Shown in pieces: positions 38,301 through 50,300 of a stretch of 64,000 bases of DNA. Under the pieces are notes generated by a model that had not been told where the DNA came from, ran no database searches, and saw only the letters and a program-made list of their open reading frames with translations. A program made the translations under genes and the position numbers. Position 1 is the first letter of the stretch, and the number at the start of each line of letters is the position of its first letter. Origin of the DNA: Chrysogorgia sp. JL179-B06 (taxonomy: Eukaryota > Cnidaria > Anthozoa > Scleralcyonacea > Chrysogorgiidae); contig JAYKKM010000418.1 of NCBI GenBank assembly GCA_035772405.1, positions 2,156,501 to 2,220,500 of the forward strand, written 5' to 3'.

Positions 38301-41300
38301 GACATGCAAGGCCGAGTTTTTCCAAAAAAACAATGCCCATGCATGCATGTCTCGTTTTTCGAAATAATTTTGACGAAATAAGGAACGTTTGTTTTTACTA
38401 AAACAATTTGATTATTCGCCCGAAATTCTATGAGGCTATAGTTAACTTGGGTTTCACCCTCCTTTACTATCTCATAATCAAATTGTTATATATACTGTAT
38501 AGTGAGCGTTCCTCCATATGTATACGTGCATCATGTGCAATAACTGCTCAGCTGACTTATAGTGATCTGAGGCGACTCAAAAATAAGACAACTATTTCGA
38601 CCAACTATTTCTGTCAACCTGAGTTGTACAATATGTATTTGAATACAATATGAATTGTATTAACGTTAAAAAAACGTATCCCCGCGTCTCGCTCTTGTTA
38701 TACAAACTCGTATATATTTTGTATTTATGTCAATATTTGTATATTTCAACGAATTCCCCGAGCGGAGGGTCTATAAATTATATATTGTCTTGAAATATTG
38801 TTAACAGGCTCGTCTTGGTTTACGCGCGTGTTATTTGTAGTCACGTGGTATAAATCTAGCTCTCTGATTGGACAATTTATAGTTGAGGTATAATAATATA
38901 GTTTATAAAATAACATGTATGCAATGCTACGCAAGCTCTGATTGGTCATTACCCGTGTTTGGATCAGGCCATCCAAACACGGAAATTTCCTGCCAAAATT
39001 TTACTCAACTTACTGTGTTGCTCGTTCGTTCGTATTATTTTATAAAATAAATACCTAATGGTTTTTCCGTGTTTGGATAGCCTAAAAACACTCGCCTAGC
39101 GGCTCGTGTTGCTTTACGCTTTTCTCAAGTCTCGCAACATCCCGCGTGTTTAGATCAGGTCATCCAAACACGGAAACCATTATGCATGTATTTCTTTAAT
39201 ACTATATACACCGTTTTCTTATCGTGTCTTAGAAGGAAAAAGAACTGAAAGGAGAAATAGCAAGGAGAGACTTGGAAATTGAAGATTTAAGAACTCATCT
39301 TGAAACTTTGCTTGATGAAGAAGAAAGAGAAAAACGTCTTTCAACCTGCAGTGATTGTATGAGTCAGCATAATTCTGTTGCGTATCGTTGCATAATTAAA
39401 CTCTATTTGTAAGTTCAGGTCACCAGAAATGTATGGCAAATGGCCGCCGCTTAAGGGATAATTACATATGGTTCTTAGAAAATGACGTCCTATATTACAC
39501 AGTGAGTGATGCGTATAGAGGGAAAATATCAAAACAAGTTCTACTTATCCAGTATCCTGCCTTTCATTTGCCGAGCTTTTGTACGATATAAGCAAAAGCG
39601 ATTTTTAAATTGTTCAATTACCTGCTTAAAGATAAGTCGAGTCTACCGTCTGCAAAGCTGTGTTAAAAACAGACAGTATGCAAAGGAATGATCTACACAT
39701 AATTAAATTGCTGTAGAATTCTTTTTGATATTTTCAAAAGTAGATCCTATATGTTGCATATTAAGATAAGTATTGGGTATAATTTGGCTCAAGTTTGTAA
39801 TGTAAATCTTTATAAACAGGTTTATCTGAAAAACTACTTTTAATTTTGAATTTCAAAACTGAATCATAGAGATATAAACAAATGCCTAAGACATATTACT
39901 GGAAAGTTTTATGGAAATCAGATAAACATAACTAGACATTTTTGTGTTGGGTGAGATTTTTGGAATTTTGATGGACGTGGTATTTTGCTGCCAATCTGCA
40001 ACATTTCACATTTATGGTAGTTCCTGAAAGCCTAAAACATATCCTTTAGAAAATATATACTTTTATGTACTCTTATTGACTTTGTATTATTTGCATTCAA
40101 GATCTATCCCACGCTTGTCCCAAACAAGAGTTAAGCTCTCCCTTAAGCGGACACTGGATCGGGCTGGTCCAGTAAACAATCCTGAAGAAAACTTTCCAAT
40201 TTAATCTAGATGCGGAAATACACAGTAGTAAAAATATTTAGCGAAATAAGAATGTAATCACATAGAAATAGAAGATTTAAGTAAAACATAGTTAATTGAC
40301 ATATACAGCGAAACTAGAGCTAATTTTATTTTTTAAATATTCTTATTTTACAGCTGGGAATTCTTTGGGAATGAAAATACAGCTTCGAGAGAAAGGTATT
40401 TATTTAAGACGAACTTCTACGAACTTTTATAATTTTGTTTATATATTTTAACCCTGGGAGGGAAGTGCCTGCGCCAACTTTAAATGTTTTATCTTTATAA
40501 CGCGAGGGTGCTTGGGGAGGACGCGAGGGGAGAATACGGCTCTGAAATGTTTTGACTTTCCCTACAATTATATTACCTTTATTGTTAGATAACGTTCTAA
40601 ATAAATGTTGAATACAAAAAAAGATACAGAATATTTCTGAACGCCTACTGGTATAAAATTTCCGGAAATTTTTTAAAAGGTTTAGTTTTAATTATATCAT
40701 ATAAACATACTTATTTTGACAAATAAATAGTTAGGTGATTGAGTAGTTATGATTTAGTAACTGTACTATTTCTTTAAAATCCCAAATCTTGAATTATCAA
40801 TTGCATATTTTTGGAGATATCGACCGCTGGCACTTAGGATCAACATGTCACAGTTTAGTTACATTGTCTTAATTCGATTCTTTTTAGCGTCCGAAGTCAG
40901 TAGATTAAAAATAAAATTAGAGAAGCTAACAACTACATTAAACGAGAAAGAAAAGATCATCGAAGACCTGAAAAAGCAAGTTACCATTTCACCGACACAG
41001 GTGCACGTACGTACAATAATTTTACTCCACATAACTAGAATTATTCATTAAAACCATCTTCTGTTGTCTTCTGAGTTTGCGTTAAAAGCTTGAGTAGCAA
41101 ACAATTTACCATATTAAAATAACCAAGCTGCAAGTCACATTTTAATATATTCTGATAAGATATACAGACATATCGAGACTGCTGAATTAGCAATACGTAT
41201 GTCGCACGTACAAACTACTGTAGTACACAACGTAGCCTTTGTTCTGCCATCTGAGTTCTGGTAGCTCAATGGTTAGAGCGTCTAACCCGAGATCATGAAG

Positions 41301-44300
41301 GTTGCGGGTTCGATTCCCGTCTGGGGCTCAGAAACATTTTCTGAGTTTGCGTTAAAAGCTTGAGTAGCAAACAATTTACCATATTAAAATAACCAAGCTG
41401 CAAGTCACATTTTAATATATTCTGATAAGATATACAGACATATCGAGACTACTGAATTAGCAGTACGTATGTCCCACGTACGAACTAGTACGCAACGTAG
41501 CCTTCGTTCTGCCATTTGAGTTCTGGTAGCTCAATAGTTAGAGCGTCTAACCCGAGATCATGAAGGTTGCGGGTTCGATTCCCGTCTGGGGCTCAGAAAC
41601 ATTTTCTGAGTTTGCGTTAAAAGCTTGAGTAGCAAACAATTTACCATATTAAAATAACCAAGCTGCAAGTCACATTTTAATATATTGTGATCTATAAGTT
41701 TTAAAGAAAGATAATGGCCGAAAGATACGAGAGTGAGAGGAAAGACACGAGAAAGTAACGAGTCATTTTAAAGAATTCTGTCGCCTTTTATTTTTTCTAA
41801 ATAACAATAAAATTAATACATTTAGTTGGTTGGTGAGAAACAACAACGGACAAAATTAGCATAACCAGAACATGAGTATAGGATTCATGATCCATCTACA
41901 CAAATATTTTACAAGATCCTGGCACGAGTTTTGTCCCGGTGTCATGTAAATATTTTGATAATTTCAATTCTCGTCCCAGTCTTATGTAAAGAGGACCTAA
42001 GTCTAGTTTCAAGATTGCTTTTATTCATGTGACCAAGTCTCCCCAGAGATTCAAAGGACACGACAGCTGTGGCCATGTTGGTGTACGTAAAAAGATGCTA
42101 ATGAAAAATCTGTTATGGAGATACATCACCGGAAGCGGTTGTTCGATGCGCGGATAGCATATCTGATCCAGTCGATTCATTTTCTTCAATAGTTTTCTGA
42201 GAGGATATAGCAGGTGAATATGTGGTTGAAAAGATGGATAGTGGTATTCACTCGCTATTTTTCTCAGATGGCGATTCAGTGGATAGAAAATATATTCACT
42301 GGATAGGATTTATCCACTGCATAAGTTATCCAGGCTTTAAACAACCGACTCTGTATATCTCTGTAGATAACAGTGAGGTACACCAATATGGCAACCTCTG
42401 TAGATATCAGTGAGGTACACCAATATAGCAACCTCTATAGATGTCAGTGAGGTACACCAATATGGCAACCTCTGTAGATATCAGTGAGGTACTGTACACC
42501 AATATGGCAGCCTCTGTAGATACCTACAGTGAGGTACACCAATATGACAACCTGTTGTATGCGTCACTGATATCTACAGAGGTTGCCATATTGGTGTACC
42601 TCACTGATATCTACAGAGGTTGCCATATTGGTGTACCGCACTGATATCTACAGAGGTTGCCATACTGGTGTACCTCACTGATATCTACAGAATATGACAA
42701 TCTCTGTAGATACCACTGATTACACCAATATGGCAACCTCTGTAGATATCAGTGAGGTACTGTATACACCAATATGACAATCTCTGTAGATACCACTGAG
42801 GTACACCAATATGGCAACCTCTGTAGATATCAGTGAGGTATACACCAATATGGCAACATCTAGATATCAGTGAGGTACACCGATATGACACCCTCTGTAG
42901 ATACTGTACCACTGAGGTACACCAATATGGCAGGTACACCAATATGGCGGCTATGAAGTCAAGCCTACACCATCTGTTCTGACCTTCTGAGATAAAATGT
43001 CAGGTTTATTTCTTTGAGCAGTTATGTTTCCCCTCTGCTGAAGAATGCTTGTATATGCTTTTCTTCGATTGATTTATATAGGCTCGGAGCTAATCGACGT
43101 TGTAATTTATGTTATAATATTTTAATAATAATCTTTATTGTCAGCCATTAGGTGATCTTCAAAGTGTATATCTAAAATAATATCAAAGTGTTGTGTTGCG
43201 TAGGCAGTGTAGAAATACAAATCGAAAACTCTAAATGGTTGCTGTACTAACGAGTGTGTAGGGCACAGGGCCCTTATTGATAACAGCATGAATATTTGCT
43301 GACAAGGTTACCCTGTATAAATATGTATTTTATTATTATTATTATTATAGGTGCATATTTTAAATAAAAATGATGTGAATGACTTGAAACGTTGAGTCTT
43401 GTAGTAAGCACAACCATATTCTATCGCATATATCCGTTAAACAATAATTATTTCTAAGATTGGCATTTACTATATAAAACGTAATATGGTATATAGCTAC
43501 GTAATACAGTACACGTTGTTCAACATACATTTCCAAGCTCTTGCCATTTCGGTAGTTACAATATCATCATGTCCAGCTTCTATAATGAAGTTTCTTTTAC
43601 AATGTTTTTACTTAGAATGATGATGAAGAATGTGAAACAAGTGTAAATATTCCTGCTGTGGATGACGTTTTTGATGCACAAGAAATTTCAGAAACATTAC
43701 CAACATCGAATAAAGTTAACTCGTCGAACTCAGTAATTGATAATGAGCAAGAAACACCAAGGGAAAAGTCCCCAGTGGATAACATAGGTACAATATACTT
43801 CGATTTTTTTTTCAACTTCAAGTTTTTTTCAATGTCATGTATTGCAACAGTATATCCGTGTATTTATGTTTGGGCTAAATACGTCTCTTCAAAATACAGA
43901 ACATATGAAGCAAGTTTAATTTTTTTATGATTGTGATTTGTGACAACTTCTTCTAGTTTAAAAAATGTCCAATATGTTAGGTAAAATGTTATAAAATTTG
44001 TTAAAATCTTGAATATGTGTGACATTTTGATCATCATCAAGTAAGTAAAAGATCTGTATTGTTGAGGATAAGGTCCCCTGAAGCATTGTTGAACTAAGGT
44101 TCTTAAGTAATATATCATATACGAGAAGCCGTTTATTATCTGATTTCAAAACACCCAGACGTGTGTTGAAAAATGAGGCGATAGCCGAGTTTTTTAACAC
44201 ACTTCGAGGTGTTATGAAATCAGATAATAAACGGCTTTTGAGTGTATGGTATAGCTTCTCAAACGAATCAAGAGAAATTTGAGGGAAAAGTTGGCTTAAT

Positions 44301-47300
44301 TTATGGGAGTTTATTAGCACATTTACAAACTCCGTCTCGGTATCTGATTTGCATGATTGTGTTTTCCAGCCAAAATACAAATGTAGTTTATATGAAAGAT
44401 CTTACTGACTTTAGTTTATTTCCAAAGTTTCAGCATTCCTATCAAATTAGTTATAAAGTGCCTATGTCGAGCAGGGAATTTGCATATTTCGAATATTTGA
44501 GTTATTGTAAGAAAATTTGTAATATATCTTATCACACGAAAATCTCATCTTCGTGGACTGTTTCGCTCTCGAAGTTGGCTATTTTTCCCTTTTCCGTGAG
44601 ATGAAAAGTACTGGTGACTACTGTTGAGAGAATGGCGTTTGGCGCCGGAAGTGACATCATATTGAGAACTCTCAAAGAAGAACAACAGAGCTAAAGACTC
44701 GTGTGCTGAAATAGTGCTCAGAATCTCTCTTTTCGCGAAATTATTTGAGCATTTTGATTTAAACTTTTACTGGAGCAATGTAATCGAGCTTTTCCGAATT
44801 AAATGAGAGCCGGTACATGATGGAAGTCGAAGACGACGCAGTTATGTCAAGTGTCAACAAAACCCTCGCAACACAGAACACAGAACAGTGCGCATCAAAC
44901 GAAGGCGAACCTGTCGCCGATGCAGACTGGATTCCGAATTATAACGAGCAAAGATGTCTCGAGTAGAGTAAATTACAGATGCTTAGACGCCGCTTGAATG
45001 GACGCGTCGCTGGGCAAAGTTGGTAAGTGTTCTTTTATTATTAAATATAACTAATACATATATTGTGTTTCGTGTCTGCGCCTCTACAGACTGTCATGTA
45101 CGTATTCGTTTTAATTTGTTTATTTTGGTCCTTGCACACAGCCATCACTAATTTCTCGGCAGCACTGGCACTTTGTTTCATTCTGAAAATCAATTTTACA
45201 ATTGCCACACCTACAGTATGTCTCTGAAGGACAAAAAATTGAAAAAATTAAAACGAATACGTACATGCATTAGCCAGTACTATTGAATACAGTTAAGTAG
45301 TAATTCGATTTTGATATTGTCTGTAGTGGCAGAGACACGAAACAAAATACATGTATTAGTTATATATAATAATATAAGAACACTGACCAACATCTATTCA
45401 AACGGGATCTCAGCAACTGTAATTTATTACTCTGCTTGAGACGTCTTTGTTCGTTATAAATCACGATCCAGTCTGCATCGGTGATAGGTTCGCCTTCGTA
45501 TGGTATCCACTGTTCTATCTTCTGTGTTGTGGAGGGTTTTGTTGAATACGTCGTCTTCGACTTCCATCTGTACCCGGCTATAAAATTAGTTTCAGAGTTA
45601 TCCTGGCTGTCATTTAACTCGGAAAAGCTCCATGACATTGCTCCAGTAAAAGTTTAAATCAAAATGCACAAAGAATTTCGCGGAAAGAGAGATTCTGAGC
45701 ACTATTTCAGCACACGAGTCTTTAGGTCTATTGTTGTTCTTCTTTGAGAGTTCTGAATATGATGTCACTTCCGGCGCCAAACGCCATTCTCTCAACGGTA
45801 GTCACCATCCATCTCACGGTAAAAGGCCAAAAAGGGCAAAATAGCCAACTTCGAGAGCGAAAATGTCCATGAAGATGAGATTTACGTCTGACAAGATATA
45901 TTACAATTGTTCTTAGAATAACCCAAATATTCGAAATATGTAAATTCCCTGACCTTGACATAGGCACTTTAAGAAAATATGGCTAGTTGAAGTTGGAGAG
46001 TTTGTCCAATTGACGTTTCTCGAATATGACGTCACTGAGTGATTCTATCTTGTATTATGCTTAAGAAGCTCCTCTACTTTCCTGCACGAGGAACTAAATA
46101 GTTTATTTCGACTAATTTTCGTCCAAAGAGCATTCACAACAGATATCACTATGTGATCGCCATCAAAACAACTTCACTGCCGATAAAGAATCACTCAATG
46201 ACGTCATATTTTCAAAACCAATATGGTGTCAAAATCCTCAAATTTTCAACTTCAACTAGCCATATATTTTTAACTAAATTGATAGGAATGCTGAAACTTT
46301 GGAAATAAACTAAAGTCAGTAGGATCTTTCATATGAACTACATATGTATTTTGGCTGGAGTATCCCTTTAAATTAGCAACAAATTAAAAAATTCATGAAG
46401 ATCAAACAAAGCAGTTGCGGCGTTCGTATAAAGCATGTTTGGATATGTGATGAAACCCAAATTTCTTCTCGCTTTCTTTATAAAATACGGATTTGTTTGT
46501 GAAGCTATATCAAGCACTCAAACGAGTGTTTGATCTGATATCCAAACACCTCGAGGTACGTTCAAACACTGTTGTTTGATCTATTACTTCGATGCCCGTC
46601 TAGGAAGATATATAAGGACTCAGAAATCTTCAACAACGAACTCAACATTTACTTCATTAATTTATTTCACACACAAATCCATTTACTTTAAATCTTAAAG
46701 TGCCACTACACGATCAAGTTGTTCGTTTTCCACATTTTTCCATATTTGTAAAGAGTATGGCCTTCTTATCTTACTTCCCCAACTTCAAGCAGTTACGAGC
46801 ATGAGAAATCTTTTTCGCATGAGCAATCGCCTTTTTCGACTATTTTGATTACGAGGCCGCCAAAGTACCCATGCCTATGACTTATTGTTATATGAATATA
46901 AAGACTGCTTTGGGAAACTATTGTATATAATTCTCGACATTTTGTAAAAAGATATCAGGAAAGCCACTGCTGCAAGCCAGATAGCACCAAACTTGCTATG
47001 TCATGTTGCTTTGAGATCACGGTCTCGCCTATAAGAACAAGCTTTAACAATGCATGGGGGACAACGTTTTGGTAAATTTGGAAGTGATAGAACGTTTGTT
47101 GTTCATATTTTTTTGACAAATGTTTAACAATTATTGGATGCGGTGAAGCATTATATCGAGAATTATCAACGCCAAGGCCTTGATAATTCTCGATATCATG
47201 CGAAAACCGAATCCAATAATTATTTTATTACTGTATGCATAAGAAGCGCTAAAGCAATGCGTTGGCGAATCTTTGCGAAGAACCCGCCATTTTCCCAATT

Positions 47301-50300
47301 TCTTTCGCCGTAAAGAAGCTGGTAGCAGCAAGATATCAACAAGATATTGGAATAATTATGTCATAGCTACACTTTTTGAACCATAATATTGGAACATTGA
47401 CGTCACAGGAAGCTGATGTCACGATTTAGCTGTATACCAACAGCCAATCAAAATCGAGATAGATTAGAGAATGCATAGTAATAACATTTATTAACTTAAT
47501 ATTATATTCCTTGATAACAAATAGCAGAAATCAATATCTCATATTTTGTCTCAGGTGCTATATTTACATCTTATCTTTTTATTTCATTTTGACGATATTT
47601 AGATATCCATTCAATAACGTCATATAATTCTTGTGAATTAAACAACCGCAATCCAACACCAATCCATGGTGATGAACAACCTTCGCTGAAGAGAGATAAA
47701 GGAAGATCATCATTTGGAAAAGGATTCCTGAAGATAATAAGAAACCGTAGCACAAGCGAACCAAACTTATGTAAGAATACTGTACACTGCTGCATGATAC
47801 AATTCCCATGTAACTAAATTTAGCAAAGTAGCTTACAGTAAGCGTGTCGTAATTGGTTATAATTGAAATGAGAGCTCATGTTACAACTCTAATAATAATA
47901 ATAATACTAAAGACGTATTAGGAGCATTATATAATTGTCTCAATGCTCTTACAACAATAATGCTCTTACAAGAGGTATGTGTCATGTTTTTTTTAGCTCC
48001 ACCGGAGGAAAACTCGGCCGATGAATCGGATCAAAAGGTACACTTATTTTACGTTTACGCTTATTATAAACTTTGTGTTAAAATATCTGTAGTGTAACAA
48101 CAAACATGGTCACAGCTGTAAATGCTTACTGTAGCTATATTTGTGCATTTCGCGGAGTACTTTTTAAAATGGTGTGGTTCAATTGAAAAAGGAAGACATT
48201 CACACAAATTGAGTTTCAAACTTATAAAGACATGAGGATGGCTGATAAAAAATTTGCTTTACTCGGTTGTGACGTCACACGCATATCGAAATTACATCCA
48301 AGATGGCGGACAATGATTCAGCTTAGCAACTTTGACAGCATTTACAACATTTACAACCTCAAACTATACTATATCCGGCAATTTAAGTTACCATCTTTGA
48401 TCGAAAAGGTTCTTATTTTTATTGCCAATGTCCTTTAAGTAGTCGAAAGACCAAATTAATTAAAGACTTACTTAGTAACGACAATATTATTCACATAGGG
48501 TAGTACGGTACTGTAGTTTGAGGCCCCTCGACGACGATATTTAAAAATGTTAAGCAATAGTAACATTTAAATTGAAGACTCTCACGAGCACCACAGCAAG
48601 ACTGCACTGGATAAGGCTTGACTGCTTCGAAATAGTGAATCAGCTTTTTAGACAATGTTATGTCCCCTTTGGTTAAGAAGTTGCCTTCTTATATCAAAGG
48701 TACAAAACATGCCCTGCAGATTTTCGAAAAGATACGTTTCAGTGGTTCTGATAAATTTATTTTTACTATGGACGTTAAATCTCTATATACTGTACACCAT
48801 CATTCCTCATCGTGATCGTCTCGAGGCTTTAAAGTTTTACTTTGATAAACGCACCTTTTAGAACCGTCTACTGCTACATTAATTCGCTTAAACTTACGCT
48901 TACCCTCAATAATTTTTCATTTGATGGCGAGCATTACCAACAAATAAGTGGTGCAGCAATGCTTCTACTAAGATGGGCCCTAATTATGCTAATTTATTTG
49001 TTGGCTATATTGAACAACAAATCTTCGAGAAGTACACGGGAACTATCTGTGATTTCTTTGGCAGACTGACCAACTCACTCAGTTACCTTTTGTTTTCTTC
49101 CTCCCACTCTAATCACACTAAACAATCCACCCATCACTCTCATTTGTTGCGTCTTCGTCGTCTTTGCAGTGATGACCAAGGTTTTGAGACCAAATATTTG
49201 AGATCAAAAGAAAACCACCGCTGTACATCAACTTTGAGCCGTCGAGCAAACTCTAAAATGAATCATAAAATACAATACGAGAATGAAAACATCATTTCTC
49301 GACCAGTACAAGAGCAGATACCGTAAAATTATTAACATACTTAAATGCCTTTTATTTAAAAGTATTTTATTTTCGACTGCAGACAATGGTGTGGAACACA
49401 GTAGACATACTTTTAAAAAATGGCAATCCCTCACATGAAGTTGTTTTATTTACCATTGCCGCTTAGTGTGGTGTTTTTATCAGAGTAATATCTACCTGTC
49501 AACTGTTATGCACAGTTAGTCTCTTATTCATTTTAACAGACAAGTTACCGTAATGATGATCATCATGAAAAAGGGAAGAAAAGAAATATAGTTGGGAAGG
49601 TTTTCGGAAAGTAAGTTTGTTACCAATGATATATATGGCGTAATTTTGATTATCTTTCAAATAAATAACTTTAATATATAATAGACAGTGTTTTATTGAT
49701 GGTTCCGCCACTAATAAAACTGATTATTTTACCCTCACATATAATCCACCAATCAACTGTCTCTATTAGCATCACGTGGCAGCCCAATATTTTACGATGT
49801 ATAGGACAGCTACATATTAGGCAGCAACCTTTTGACTGTTTACATGCGAAGAAACATCTCTGTATTAAGATATTTTGTTCGATATAAGTTGCAATATTAG
49901 TTGCAATATTAGTTGCAATATTAATATTAGTTGCGATATTAAGTTACAATTATTAATTCTCGACTTAAAGGACATTAGCAACAAAAATTAAGTTTGTTTT
50001 ATTTGAAAGAACTCTTAAAATAATGAAGAATATTAATTTATAGTTCTTTCATATTTTACTTAGTTCTTGAGATATTTAGACTTATGTGATATTCAAATGA
50101 GATGATTTATGACGTCATAAGCTGGGATATTGGAAAATCGTGAATATCTTTATGATTATTAAATGAAATTACTTGAAACTTTGCATGTATAAACTTTGCA
50201 TGTATTGTATGTATCTACATACCACTAAACTGAAGATCATCGTTCAAGTCTTATGGTTGCCATGGTAACGGATTAGTTTACAGACCTCTTGATTTCGAAA

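Larger units (their letters stand above)
41071..41690 (+). repeat. tRNA-derived SINE array, 2.3 units
   Basis: The body TCTGAGTTTGCGTTAAAAGC starts at 41071, 41340 and 41605 (spacing 269 and 265 bp). Between the bodies sit two tRNA-like heads. High identity between units points to recent tandem amplification inside intron 6. Confidence 0.85.

Noticed and set aside
41253..41330. Functional tRNA gene
   Set aside because: A- and B-boxes are good, but the anticodon stem does not pair and the unit is embedded in a repeated body, so SINE head is the better call.
42685..42942. Repeat protein with DIYRGCHIGV motifs on the minus strand
   Set aside because: It is the translation of the 38-bp minisatellite and has no codon or splice support.
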